Source: Rhodamnia argentea
Lineage: Eukaryota; Streptophyta; Magnoliopsida; Myrtales; Myrtaceae
Assembly (NCBI RefSeq): GCF_020921035.1
Contig: NC_063156.1
Location: 8,060,001-8,124,000 of the forward strand
DNA length: 64,000 nucleotides
Direction: 5' to 3'
In this document: one piece after another, positions 51,150 through 63,900 of the stretch
Position numbering within the stretch: position 1 is the stretch's first letter
Layout of the letters: each line of letters begins with the position of its first letter
Notes under the pieces: model-generated
The model's database searches: none
Told to the model about the DNA's origin: nothing
The model's input: only the letters and a program-made list of their open reading frames with translations
Translations under genes and position numbers: made by a program

Positions 51150-51868
51150 ACCTTCTCCGGTTCCTCTTCGGTACACTTTGATTGGTGCGAAACAATGTTC
51201 ATCACATGAGACATCGGATTTCGATCAGCGTTTGTTGTTCTTCTACTTCTTCCACCTCATAATCTGTAATCTCAAATCTCTTTCCGTCGATGCTCCACTG
51301 TGGCGCATCTCTCGAAACGTGAAAAAGATTGAATTTTTTCATCTTCTCGAGTCTTACCATTTGCAAGAATCGATTGGGGTTCACTCATTTTCACCGTTTG
51401 GAAGTACCGAGTGCTTCTTATCCATAACGAGACGCTCGTTGACAAAGTCTGAAAGGACTGGCATGGTTCCTAGTGATTTCCTTTGCCGCGCTTGCTTTTT
51501 CACCAATTTTGAAGAATCATTTCGTTCGAGATCGTGATGAAGCGATCTTCACCCAAATTCATCTGGACCATTCAATGTGATGATGGGATGCGAGACCCAA
51601 CAAGGTCCAACCGCTCATCATCGGGCACTGAATTCATGTTTACCTAGTAACTTTCCTGAATATAGCCATGTGATGATGCAAGGGGTGAAGTGAAACCCAG
51701 AAGACAAGGAACGAGCCATGTTTAGTAAATGACTGCCACACCAGGAGAGAAGATATGCAGATTCTTTATTCAAATACCCATTTGTTTCAGACGTCACAAC
51801 ACCAAATGGATTTACATTGCAAAGAAGACTGCAGGCCGGTTTTTTCGCCATCATCTGCTTCTGTGGCA
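51150..51868. other. Convergent 3' ends of the small membrane protein gene (+) and GABA transaminase (-)
   Basis: About 720 bp between the two stop codons, holding both 3' UTRs. Open frames here (for example up to 51537 on +) have no independent support. Confidence 0.45.
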
Positions 51869-54800
51869 TCACTTCTGCTGGGATTTCAGTTCCTTCACCC
51901 TCTCCTCCGTTGCCTTCAGCGCCTCCCCGTAGATTCTTATCAGCTGAGACGAGAATCGAATCAAGCGCAAACAATAAAATGCGATGAAAAGGATGGTGTT
52001 CATGATCATGATCACCATCATCATCTCGCTCTGAGAAGCTTATAACAGCAACCGGACACGGGCAATATTTCGAAATTTGCCAGGCAGGGGAAAACAGGAG
52101 GATAAATCTCAAACTAGATCATGGAACACAGGCATGCGAGCATGTGACCTTACCTCATCAATCTCTTCAGGAGTCATTATGAAAGGCGGAGACATCATAA
52201 TGTTATCGCCAGCCACACGCACCAACATACCGCGCTTCTCGCATTGCACTCCAAAGTATGCACCGATTCCTGAGGAGTACAGAGCTCACTCGATCAAGAG
52301 TCAAATCGGAAATCCAGAATACGATGCAGCAGATCTCCGCATGAGTGACTTCAACCGATTATGGAAGATAAATCTTAGTATTAGGATTAGGCAGCATGCA
52401 AGTGCACATGCACGCAAGTGTGCCCTTTTGTCTGCATGGTCATAACAGGTCGGATACACGAAATTTACTTTCAATGATGACCAAATTTTACTGCATAAAA
52501 AAAAAGGCATGGAGAAGAAACGGGACACTTTCTCTGCTGTCATTCATTGACTCTTTCATTTCGCGGTAGTAGTGAATTTGTGAAAAGACACAGTCTAATA
52601 TAGGATTTACCCCATTCAGGAGGAAATGGATCATTAGGTGATTTGTTGTCCGCAAACTCGGTACCAAGAATCAGCCCAGTTCCCCGAATCTGCAGAAGAG
52701 ACCGCATATTGACTGAGATCATGTTGTTGGAACTATAATGTGCTTTAGTTATGCAAGATACGAACTCTACCTCTCCAATGATTGGACTGTCAGAGAAGGC
52801 TTTCAATCCATCCTGGAATTTTGGAGCAATTCTATTTACTTGTTCGGGAATGTTTCTTTCCCTGTAAAAACATCAATACAAAAGTTAGAGATGTATCAGA
52901 AGAAGCTAACAAATCTCACAGACACTGGGCCCTCATAATAAACGACCAGTGGTATGTTGTTGCCTTTGGACTACTGAGAATTAGTATAACTCCCAAAGGC
53001 TGAACCAAGGGTCACGCCCCCACAGTTAAGATGAAGTTATGTTATCAGAACAGAGCATCGGCTAATTGACCCAATTTGGAACATATGAGAATAGGAACAA
53101 ACTTGTATATTTTGAGAGCTTCTATTGCAACAGCACAGGATACAGGATGTCCGGAATATGTGAATCCATGGGAAAAAGAACCTGATAAAAAGGAAATTCA
53201 TGAGAAGAAACACACAAAATGCAGAACGAAAGAAATAATAAAGAAAGAGGAACTGACATACCAAGTTTGTTGCTTTGAGAGTGAATCACATCCGAAACTT
53301 CGGGGCTCACCATTACAGCTCCAATGGGCATATAGGCAGAAGAAAGGGCCTGACGAAATAAAACATGAGGATAAAATATCATTGAAGTGAGATATTGTGG
53401 GACCACTGCCAACTATTCTAAAAGTTAAAGCTGTTAGATAAAAGCGTAATTTAAAATTTAATTATTCTATCGCTCCCCTTCACGTTTAGTCTTGTAATTT
53501 AATATTTAACTATTCTATCACCCCCTCACGCTTAGTCTGGTCTTTTTGCCTAGCATTAGGAGTGAAAATATTTTCATTGGAGAGGCAAATGAGACTTGAA
53601 AAGATTTAAACTCATGACCTCCTGCTCTAATACCATGTGAGATTTGTGGAACTACTACCAACTATTTTAAAAGCTTAAGCTATAAGATGAAGGCGTAATT
53701 TAACATTTAATTATTCCATCAATTGATCCTCAAAAGCAAACACTTTCTTCTTAGAATGGGAAAAACAACTTCTCTAGATTGAATTTTCAGTAACTTGAGA
53801 AAAGACAAGAGTGTCCGAATCTCACCTTAGCCACGGATACAAGATCTGGTTTAATATTGTACTTGTCACATCCATACATTGTTCCCAGCCTTCCAAATGC
53901 ACAAATCACCTAAAAGAAAAAAGAAATTTAAGATGAAATTTGAAGGTAGACAGAAAGAGCTTGCGATAAGTTACCCAACACATGAAGATGTGGAATAACC
54001 TCATCTGCTATAAACAGAATATCGTATTTCTTGACAACAGCTTGAACCTACAACATATGGAGCACACGTCATTAATGAGAAGAAACAGAAAAAATTCATT
54101 TACGATCTTCAACGTGTACGCGAGATACATTTCTTTTTGGCCTCAACTCACCTTGTCAAAATATGTTGCCGGAGGGGGTATTACACCTCCAGCCCCCATA
54201 ACAGGTTCGGCAATAAATGCAGCAATCTGCAAAGGGACCACCAGAGTTTCATCAGGAAAGATCTGGGCATTCCATTCAATTCATCAAGAAAGATCAGTAC
54301 TCTAGCGCCAGTATGATTTGTGAATGGCTAGCGCACTATCATGTTATGGCCAATAATCAGAGGTCAAGTGCATGACCAATTTACACGCGCTGCATGCCCA
54401 CCAATGCAAATTAGAGGTCACTCTATAGAGGCATGTGCAAAAGGCAAGTGGGAGCACTTACCGCACTAGTATCCGTGAATACTAACCTGCGCTTGTGCAT
54501 GTGTGTGTGCCTGAGAGAGAGATAGAGAGAGAGAGTAGTTACCGTCTCTGGTCCTTCTTTGAGGATAAGATTCTCCAAATTATTGGCTAATCTGGTTGAG
54601 AACTCCTCTTCCGTCTCACCTAAAAATGCATTTGGCCTAAGTGAAAAGTTCAGAGAGTAGCAGTTACTACCATGAACATACAGTCCAAGCTAGAACCTGG
54701 AAGATGATATCTCCAGTAGTGAGGGCAGTCAGTATGCAACACAAATGGAGCCGGCAAATCAAACTTCTGATGCAGTGCTGGTAGGCTGTTGAAAGAATGT

Positions 54801-57784
54801 GCTAATTTATCAGTTGATTAGAGAAGCTCCATAAGTAAAGGTTTTTGTATAGCAAAATATTACTAACATACCCAGAAAGACTTGCTGCTATCAATGTTGA
54901 ACCATGATAGCTATCAAAAAGAAGAAATAACGTAAGTCCCACTTTGGTAATATGGAGAGAAACCCATGAACAATAAGTGATAACACCTACGATTTTGCAC
55001 GAGCTATAAACTTCTTTTTTTCAGGTCTTCCAAGTGCATTATTGTAGTACCAGACCAACTTCACCTATAAATCACACCAATCAAAGAAAAAATTGTTATA
55101 AGACATTCCGGTAGTGACCTGATTGTAGTACTGGAATAGTGGCTGTAGATATTGCAGGAAGCTTCATGAGAAGAACGACGATACTTTCACCAAAAATGAT
55201 CACTTTCACTTCACATACGAATGAGCAATAGTCTGAACAGAACACAATCATAATGGTTTGTGATCGTGGTATTTTCATCTATTTTCTTTTCTCTATTTCC
55301 TTTTTCTATTTGTACATGTTCCTTACAGTCATTAACAGAATACTCAAGAAAGCATAAAGCTCTGTTTATGCACATCCTCACTAAACAATAAATTTAATTT
55401 AGCTCTAGCAAGCAATTATGAGAGACATCAATCCTCTCCAGCCTAGCTTTCTTGCTTTATACGTGTGAACAATGTCAGAATTTTTATCTGGTACAGTTTA
55501 TCCATAAAAGAAGAGTTTCCTCACAACACTAAATGCTACATTTTACTAAGACAACCATAACAAGGAGATTATCATACCTGAGTATCATTGGCTTCTGATC
55601 CACTATTGGTAAAAAATGCCTTAGCCATTTTCCTTGCAGTAAAAGTTTCTAGAAGTTCCTTAGCAAGGTCCTGAAATTTGATATAATACTCAAGGAGTCA
55701 TTAGAGAGCCATTTCTCATTGTCTGTTTATTCAGAAATAATAACTGAAAAAGGTGTAAAAATTCAGGAGGGACATCACAATTAGAGACAAGACGATGGAA
55801 AGAGCAGAAAGCAACAAAATCATATCATCTAAATATGTGACATAATAGGAAGAAAACGAGTCCTGATGTAGACCATCATAGCAAACTAACTAAAGAATCA
55901 TCTTGTACCAGAGATGGTTTGGTAGTGCGATTCCAAAACGAGTGATAAAATGGCAAGGAGTTCAACTGTGCAACAGCAGCATTAACAAGTCGTGGTTCAT
56001 TGCCACCTGCAATTAAACCGATGATCAGGTTTTAAAGTGGAAATTCTCACTGAAAAAGACATCATTGCCTTTTTTCAGTAACTTCTAAGCTTGTACAAGT
56101 TGAGATCAGAGAAGACAGCAAAAGACAGAAGTATTGGAGGACTTCTACAAGGTATGGGCATGTGACTTCAGTCATATATCCCTGGTCAGAAATTCTCAGG
56201 AGAAAATGTTAACATGTGACAGATCTGTAGGCAATTACTCTGTCCTTCCCTATCTCCGAGTGAGGGGCTGTGGATAATAACGTTTCTAATCTTTGCAAGT
56301 ATCGCCAATATCCAAGGAAGGAAAGGGGGGATTTCGATTACAGAGGAAGTTGACAATACCTAATGCTGTGCACCATAGACCCGCCAGAGAGTCAAGGTAT
56401 TTCTTCCCATTAGTGTCATACACGTAGCTACCCTGAAATCAGTCATTAACCAAGAATAAGTTCCAAATTTTTTAAAAGAATGAGTCATGTTTGTTCAAAT
56501 AACAACTACCAACAATAGGTAAGGCCTCTACCAGTGAGTGGCATCAGCTGCATGCTTCTACAATGTAAATACCAGATTAACTTTGGGAATATGAAGAACA
56601 CCTACCTCAGACTTTTCAATCACCAATGGATGCACGTCTGTAGTTTGCCACCCTGCTGTAAAAGGAGCCAGCATATCATGGCCCTTAAACCTGGAAGTAT
56701 CCAGTGAATTTACAATGTTGCATCAGGAACTATTGGATGGCAGTCCTGATGTTACCACGAATACATAATCTGACTCTAATTATGCTTTAACCTTTGTGGA
56801 TGCATGGTGTACAATATATAGGTAAATAACATCAAACGATGCCTCGGAGCTATAGAGTAAGTTAAACAAGAAAGACCATGTACCCTTGACCATCTTTCGA
56901 TTCAGTTGATTCTTCCTTCTGTAAGGATGCCCCGGAACTATACAGTCTGGCAAGGATAGGTACTTGTATGAGGTGCTCCTGGCAACTTTTGGAAGATGCA
57001 TGTCTTGCATATGAAGAAAGCTAAAAGTAAAAAAAAAAAAACACGGATTACCATCACTCAAGTAACCGAAAGTATGGCCACAAATAAAGCAAGACAACAG
57101 AAGACAGACGCAATCAACACCCAACTGCTTTTTTCAGTTTTAGATTCATAACCTCACGCCGTCTGAGAACATGGTATACTGAAAATAAAGAGCAAAGTCT
57201 TAGTTGCTGTAATAAACGAGAATAAAAAGTAAGTTGTGCTTAATAGTTTCAGTTCCAGATCTTAGAACAACTAAACAGATTAACCTCCAAACTCAATCAA
57301 TTTCAAAGAAAAAAGGGCCCTCATAGTTTTCAGCATAAGAGACTACTGCATGAAAGGAGCTGAAGAAATTACACAGAGTTCTGAGAAGAACTTGTGCAAT
57401 ACTGTTGGTCACCTAAAAGAAGTGTCTAACGAATTGCTAAAATCATAAGCCAACAACTCAGGGAGGTTGCAGCAGCCATAACAAAGCATGGAATGAGAAA
57501 TTCAGCACAGTTGAATAACAAAGTCTCCTTTAAGAGAATCAATCAATCTTCGAGTGAAAACCGATTCACGCATCAGAACTTCTGAAAAAATCCAGGACGG
57601 ATGTTTCCTTAAACTATTCACGATACTTTCCAAGCAGAACATGAATTGATAATATTTGAAGCTGGCTTCACCTACTCGTCTGAATAACCTAGGAGGAGTA
57701 AGTCATAATTTTCTTCCCCGAAAATGGTTTTCTTGATCAGCTAGGTTCTGCCTAATGAGTTCCGATACAATTTTCTCAATGTCT

Positions 57785-57831
<47 letters not shown>

Positions 57832-58460
57832 GCACGCACGCACGCACAAACACCCACGCACACATTTTGTGTCGGTCTACAAGACTAAAGGACTGTTTCA
57901 GGATCTGGATCAATTATGGAGTAATTCAACATGCTCATAAAGAAATCAAGTAAAAACATGGTGACGTGTCTAGATACTCTTGTTCAACTTCTCTGTAGCA
58001 GCAAAATTAAACCGCAATCCCAACTGGGAGACTAATGCACTAAGAAAACAACTAGAGTGAACTGGAGTTACCTCAAAAAAAAAAAAAAAAATGAACAAGA
58101 ACAAGAACAAGAACCACGAACCGAAAAAAGAAAAAGACAGAAGTGAAAAACTGAAGAAAACGCCAAGCACCCGAGAGTGCTGAACCCAAGCTCGCCCTAC
58201 TCTTATCAACAAATCGAGGATCATTCCGACACCGACGAAACGATCAAGAAGCAGAAAGGATCTAACTTTGGAGACAACTCAGCCCCTGGGGGCAAGTCCC
58301 ATTTCTCCGACCCTCCAAAATTCTCTCGCGATCGAAACGAAACTGTCGGCTAGAATCAAGAACCGAGACGACCACGGCGGCGGCGATCATCAAAATCGGC
58401 GCTCGAAAGAATACGGACCTGGGAGCGGAGGGAGGAACGGAGGAGCCGAGTGATCGCCAT
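51869..58460 (-). CDS. POP2: 4-aminobutyrate (GABA) transaminase, mitochondrial, class III PLP aminotransferase, 513 aa
   Basis: Nineteen exons on the minus strand, phase unbroken (1542 nt): 58419-58460, 56884-57020, 56606-56690, 56360-56432, 55909-56006, 55578-55670, 54991-55064, 54872-54910, 54697-54785, 54543-54619, 54152-54226, 54000-54047, 53826-53909, 53262-53349, 53103-53181, 52771-52861, 52611-52689, 52154-52269, 51869-51943. It converts GABA plus pyruvate or glyoxylate to succinic semialdehyde in the mitochondrion (GABA shunt). The N-terminus [14 protein letters not shown] is Arg/Ser-rich, a typical presequence. Cofactor motifs are [11 protein letters not shown] (phosphate loop), YHGST, FIADEVICAFGR (Asp309) and the Schiff-base lysine Lys338 in DLVSVAKALSS, exactly at an exon end. 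The C-terminus is [17 protein letters not shown]. The protein is complete. The intron after exon 13 carries a small retrotransposon. The start exon is tiny (42 nt) and separated by a 1.4-kb intron. Confidence 0.96.
53386..53721 (-). mobile_element. TRIM-type miniature LTR retrotransposon inside GABA transaminase intron 13
   Basis: The element reads on the minus strand. The 5' LTR is 53636-53721 (TGATGGAATAATTAAATG ... CTCACA). Immediately after it comes the primer-binding site TGGTATTAGAGC (53624-53635), matching the initiator-tRNA-Met type site TGGTATCAGAGC with one change. The internal part is only about 100 bp and has no coding capacity. It ends in a polypurine tract GTGAGGGGG (53521-53529). 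The 3' LTR (53386-53472) is about 80% similar to the 5' copy. Between polypurine tract and 3' LTR a 48-bp unit (polypurine tract plus LTR start) is repeated. Direct ATTGA copies flank it at 53381-53385 and 53722-53726, the expected 5-bp target duplication. At 336 bp it is a terminal-repeat retrotransposon in miniature, in sense with the gene and non-autonomous. Confidence 0.82.
57787..57847. repeat. Compound microsatellite (CA)n then (CGCA)n in GABA transaminase intron 1
   Basis: About 20 CA units (57787-57827) pass into about five CGCA units. Alternating purine-pyrimidine sequence of this length can adopt left-handed DNA; here it is most simply a hypervariable intronic repeat. Confidence 0.92.
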
Positions 58461-59035
58461 CTTCTTCCTGTTTGTCTGGAGCTCCTCCACCAATTCATGC
58501 AAGAGCAAAGACTGCAGAGAGAGAGAGAGAGCGTGCGTTAAACTATTTATGGATGATTTGAGACTTCCATGGAGCCGAGAGAGCCAAGGACAAAAATCAA
58601 GACGGCGCCCACCACCCTTCGATGCGGACGCCCAGATCACCACGTCGAGACTCTCCAATTTCTTCGACAGATGATTAAAATAAATTATCCAGATTCAATT
58701 CCTGAAAAAAAATACCCCCCATTTTCTTCCGGAAGTTATCCAGATCTTTGCTGGTTCTTTTGTCTCCATTGGCTTTCACATATAGAAATACATATATCAG
58801 TACTGAAATGTGACATTATAATCGGAGATTTTCGTAATTTTACCGGCCTTTGAAAGATCTCAAGAATTTAGAAAAAGAAGAAGAAGTGGTTTTTTAAATG
58901 TCCCACTGACCGAGAAATAATGGGAACAAAGAAAAGTCAAATTCTGAAGAGGCCCACAGGACAATTATTGGCAAGGAAAATTGCTATTCGGCCCCTAAAT
59001 GGCCAAATAAAAGGGAGAATGACATGTTTATTAGA
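58461..59035. other. GABA transaminase leader/promoter region; otherwise empty
   Basis: On the minus strand a CT-rich leader (GA-run on + at 58518-58532) precedes the start codon. No clear TATA box was chosen. Beyond 58700 the sequence is unremarkable. Confidence 0.4.
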
Positions 59036-59302
59036 AGTCATAAAACTTATCGACAAAGTGCAATTTTTGTCCCTAAACTTCCAGAAAATGCAACCGAGCT
59101 AAAGCTTGCCAATTTTGCAATCGAGTCATTCCGCTAACTTTGTCCAATTCAACTAACTCAAAATGCCGACGTGACTTTTTTTTATTATTTTCTCTTTTCT
59201 ACGTGGCGCTAATGTGGCTAAAACCATAAAGATAAGTCCAAAACGATATTGTTTTGGTCAACAATTGATTTTCAATATAAATATTAATTGACTTAAAACA
59301 AA

Positions 59303-59342
<40 letters not shown>

Positions 59343-59795
59343 AAAACCAACGATGAGGGCCCTTGCTGGCCCTCATCGTTGCGGCAGCCCCACAGTACAA
59401 CCCCAGCCAATGACGGCCATTGGCCTGGTCTGGGTGAGGACCTACAGTCCGTCGTCTGCCGTTGATGATCCCGGTTGACCATTGCTACTTTTGCTTTTTT
59501 TTTAATTTAGTTTATTTTTTAATTTATCTTAACTAATATTTATAAGAAAATCAAATTTTTAATCAAAACAACATCATTTTGGATTTATCTTTGTTGTTTT
59601 AGCCACGTCAACATCATGTAAGAGGAGAGAAAGTAATAAAAAAATGTCATGTTGGCATTTTTTGTTAGCTAAATTGAATCGGATTAACGGAAGGATTTGA
59701 CTACCCCAATTTGACAAGTTTTATAACTTGATTACAATTTTTGAAAGTTTTAGAAATTTATTGCACTTTGACAACAAATTTTAGGATTTTTAGTG
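59036..59795. mobile_element. Long-terminal-inverted-repeat foldback element, about 760 bp
   Basis: Arms of roughly 250 bp pair with each other. Left-arm landmarks (GACAAAGTGCAATTTTTGTC, AAAATGCCGACGTGAC, GTGGCTAAAACCATAAAGAT) match the reverse complement of the right arm (GTCAAAGTGCAATAAATTTC, AAAATGCCAACATGAC, GTGGCTAAAACAACAAAGAT). The loop holds an (AG)n run (59306-59338) and a perfect 14-bp-arm hairpin, CAACGATGAGGGCC (59348-59361) paired with 59368-59381. There is no transposase. Long inverted arms suggest a Mutator-like or foldback type, but no target duplication was settled. Confidence 0.7.
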
Positions 59796-60550
59796 ACCAT
59801 TTAAACCCCTAAAATATGCAAAATGCTTTTGGGCAAATTTCTTATTTAACAAATGCATCAAAATACTCGCTAAAATTAGCAAATTTTAAGTAAACCCAGA
59901 AAAAAAAAACATTTTGTCTCAAACTTCCACCTAAAAATTCCATGATATACCCGTGTTAGATTAAAAAAGCAATAATGATTGTGTATTTTTGAGCGACTGT
60001 TGAAATAGTAATTTAGAATGTAGAACAAGATTATCATGTCATTCGAATCAATCTTTCCTACATAAATTCTAAATTTAATTAACTTTTCCAATCCTGTCAC
60101 TGATTTAAATCTAAATTTTGAAATGTAACTCAAAATCACATTTCCCTTTGATGTACTTCATTTTAAAATAGTTAAAAAGAGTAAATTAATGTAATTCATT
60201 TTGTATTTTACGATTTTGTCCAATTGGTATCCTCGTCAGCAACAGAAGGGGTCCACAAGCCCACGAAATCTTCCCGCCTCAAAGGAAGAGAATTGCAAAT
60301 TGTCTTCTCACTATAAAATTACACGCGATTTGCCCCAAAGGGCCCCTACTCTTTTTGAACTTTTTGTAAAAGCTCCCTAAATTTCAAGTACGTACCGAAG
60401 GACTCCCACAATTTTCAGATGCACGAAGATCAGAGCCTCTCTCCTTCTTTCCCCGGCGATGAGGACTGGGGTTTAATTCTTAAACATGATTACTAAGCAC
60501 ATCGAGAAATAATTAACAAGAATGGGATTTGAAGCTCACGTGAATTGTAT

Positions 60551-60908
60551 GGAGAAAATGCATAAATGGTCCATGAATTTTGACCAAATGTGCAAAACGA
60601 TCTTTGGACTTTTAACTTGTTCAATATGGTTCATCAACTTTCGTCCAATATGTAATGCATTTCCTGAACTTTTAAATTATTCAATGTAGTCTCTAAATTT
60701 TTGGTACGTGTTCAATTTAGTTTCTGAAATATATGAGAATGTTCAATATTGTTCCCGAGTCGGAATTAATGTAATGACAACATTAGGCATTTTCATAAAA
60801 TTCAGGGACTAAACTGAATATGTGCCAAAATTTCAAAGAGCATATAGAATAAATTAAACCACATTATATATTGGGCCAAAGTTAAGGGACCGCTTATGTC
60901 ATTATCCC
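60551..60908. mobile_element. Foldback (MITE-like) element, about 360 bp
   Basis: The left end GGAGAAAATGCATAAATGGT pairs with the right end, whose reverse complement reads GGGATAATGACATAAGCGGT. The arms then keep pairing ('ggtccatgaattttgacc' against 'ggtcccttaactttggcc', 'caatatgtaatgc' against 'caatatataatgtgg') to a centre near 60730-60760. Each arm is built from short units of the 'caatatagtctctgaactttt' kind repeated with variation. No coding capacity. Confidence 0.6.
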
Positions 60909-63900
60909 AATTATGTATCATACATGACGAAGACGGGAAAGAGGATTTGCTCAGAGACATGAATAAATAAGTACTGCGATCTGTGTCACCCTTCCCATTC
61001 GGTCGAGTGGAGTCAAAGTTTCCTTCGGATTACTTTTGCTACTCAACAAAATTTAATAAACAAGGAAGAAATCGACCTGCATGTTTATTTGCTGGCCCTT
61101 CCTTCTACAAAGCCCAACTGGGGGCCCAATTTTTCAGATTTTTGTTCGTCTTTCTATCGCAATTTGCGCATCCCACGTAGAACATGAAACCAGCACTGAG
61201 AGCAGAGGGAGGATGGTTGCGGTGCTCCAGGATGAGTAACAGTAGCGGCGACCGGTAGGGGACGGCCACGGTGCTCGAGCGAAAACCGATGGGGGACAAT
61301 GGCGGGTTCTCGAGGGATGAGAGATGGCGGCTAGACGTGTCCCTCGCCCGGAGCTACGCGGGCCATGCCGGAGTTTTGATTTCACCATTTTGATTTTGAG
61401 TTGATAATCTCAAAACGACTTGAATATGGGTTTGGTGCAAACCCGCCAAAGACCCTTCCAGAATTTTGGATTTGATATTTTAAACTCATTTTAACCTGAT
61501 TATAAACTTTTGATCGATCCGCACTCAATTTGGCTCACTAAAACTGAGTTGAAAAAGGAGGTCTCAATCGGTATTGCCGTCTCTATGGCGGGATCACGAA
61601 CCCCCAATGTTCATTTCCTTTGGTTCACAGGGCATAATCGTAGCCCAAAGACGATGCATGACTTGAAATCTCAAGATAGTATTGTATAAAGTCGAGACAT
61701 CCAAAGGCAGGGTTGGTAGAGATTTCTCATATAACAAGTGAATATATGTCCAGATGCTTTAGAATCTCCCCGTGCTACTTCTTCAGAAATTTTCTGGTGG
61801 ATATTCACGAATTGGATTTGGACAAGTTGTACATTACACCAATTAATAACACGAATCAAAAGTCAAAGCATGACTTGGAAGTTTAAAGCATGACTTGAAG
61901 TTTAGAACGACTTGTTCCATGTACTCATGTGGTTCGGAATGCAGCAATATTTTTCTTTTCCCTTTTGCACTGTGGGGTGACATTTTTCATTTAACTTCCA
62001 TTCGCCAAAACCTGCCTTCTGTGTTCGATCAAAAAAATCAGCCGTAAAACCAAACTTGGGTATCCACAAAAAAAAAAAAAAACCCCTAACTTAGGTTATT
62101 GCAATTGGATTTGACGAGGTCCAGCCCAATTATATGGCCTATCAAGTCAATTATTTAATAAAATCTTGATGTACTGTTTAGATTTGACAGCTCTAGGATT
62201 GGTCCCATCACTCCCTTTATATATGGTCTCTCTTTTCGCTATATCACTCTTCCTCTATTCTCACAAAATCATTAAGAGAAAAATACACACTCATCACAAT
62301 TATTGTAGAGGACAGTGGTGAAGATTCATACCCATGAGAAGATATCTTCTCTCTCATCGGATAGATATTGGCTTCATTTGATTGGGGTACTTTGTAATTA
62401 TAAACTTGATTTTATGTTTGTGTGATTGAAAGATCCTATTAATCTAACAACTTCTCCTTCACATTGTATTGTAATGTACTGTCTTTTACATAGGAGAATT
62501 GGTGTGGAGTAAATAAGTTAATATATCTTAGCCGATCTATAACTCAATAACTTATGAGTTCGAGTGAACGTGGGTCTAACTACATATGTTGACAAACTTG
62601 GATTTAAAATCTTTCTTGGCAACTTTTCTTTCGGGTATCAAATTTCTATAGTGCGCTTCCAACACTTTGTATTAAGCATGATTCCTCCTCTAAGATTTAT
62701 AAATAAATTAAAAAAAGCAGTCGCTCACCTATCTATAGATGGTTTTTCCCAATCCAAAAACAAATGGGACGATCACATATAAAAACAAATAGGAAGTCGC
62801 TAAACTAAGAGTGTGATAGTTATTTCTAATCACATGATTTTTCAATCAAGTAGTGTTTTATGCAAAACACACGATGATGATGTATGGATCTACGGTTGAG
62901 ATTGTACCATTCAGGATAATCTTGTCAAGAAAGTATTTTCGTAAAAAACTATTAGGGGATGTGCAGTCACGATCAAGTAACTTCCTAACACACTTCCTCC
63001 ACGGTTTGGAATTCAGAAGCACGGACCAATAAAATCAAACGGCAATGGCATGGCTTGGCTTGGCTTGGCTCCCGAAGATTAAGCAAAGAAGAAGATATGG
63101 TCTTCAAAGGAGAGTCCTTTTCTGTTTTAAAGCGGTCAAACCCACGTGGCTTTGAACCATATCAGTGAAGGAACAAACATCACAATCAATATACAATTGT
63201 ATATGTAATGAATGTAAATGTACATTGAATCATGTCACTATCGTATGTGTACTTCTTTGACCGACCCTGTTCTGTTCCTCGTTCGCGGGAAAAAAACCAA
63301 AGCTCTATTAGAACGGTCGCATATGATGTTTGCCATTCATAGCCATTCATACCAATCATAGTTCCAAAACCATATGTGATGCGAATAGAAAACAAAAAAA
63401 TACTTTCTTTGGGCACAAATTCAGTCAAAGAGAAGGGCGCATGTCTCGTCTATATTGATTAGTACCATCAATGAAGGCATTCATCGGATACCCACTATAG
63501 CTAACGACTTTGCACATATCTCCGATTAGTTCCTAGGGTCGAGCTCGATTCCGATCATCGAACCGGTGTCGATTTCGCCCTTGAATTTTTTCTTCTGCGC
63601 AGTCGAGTCTTCTGACTTTTCTCGATTTTTGCAATCGAATTTTCATCTTATTAGTCACCTTTGTTGGTAACATAGCCGGCGTGAAAAAGAAGTTATCGAC
63701 ACGACATGCGTATACCACATGTGTATCTTAGAAGATAGATTTATGCGCAGGGTTCGTAGTAGATAATCCAGGGGATTGCTAGTTACTGGCTAAATAAACG
63801 GGGTCACAGTCCACTTTACTGTTTTCCAAGGAATGTGCGCAAATGAACAAGATACATGTTTGATTGAAAAGTGACATGCCAACCGTCGCATTAATATCTA

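Noticed and set aside
62100..62995. Possible solo LTR or LTR pair
   Set aside because: TATA-like and TGTTAGG-type start signals are present, but no matching ends, primer site or target duplication could be found.
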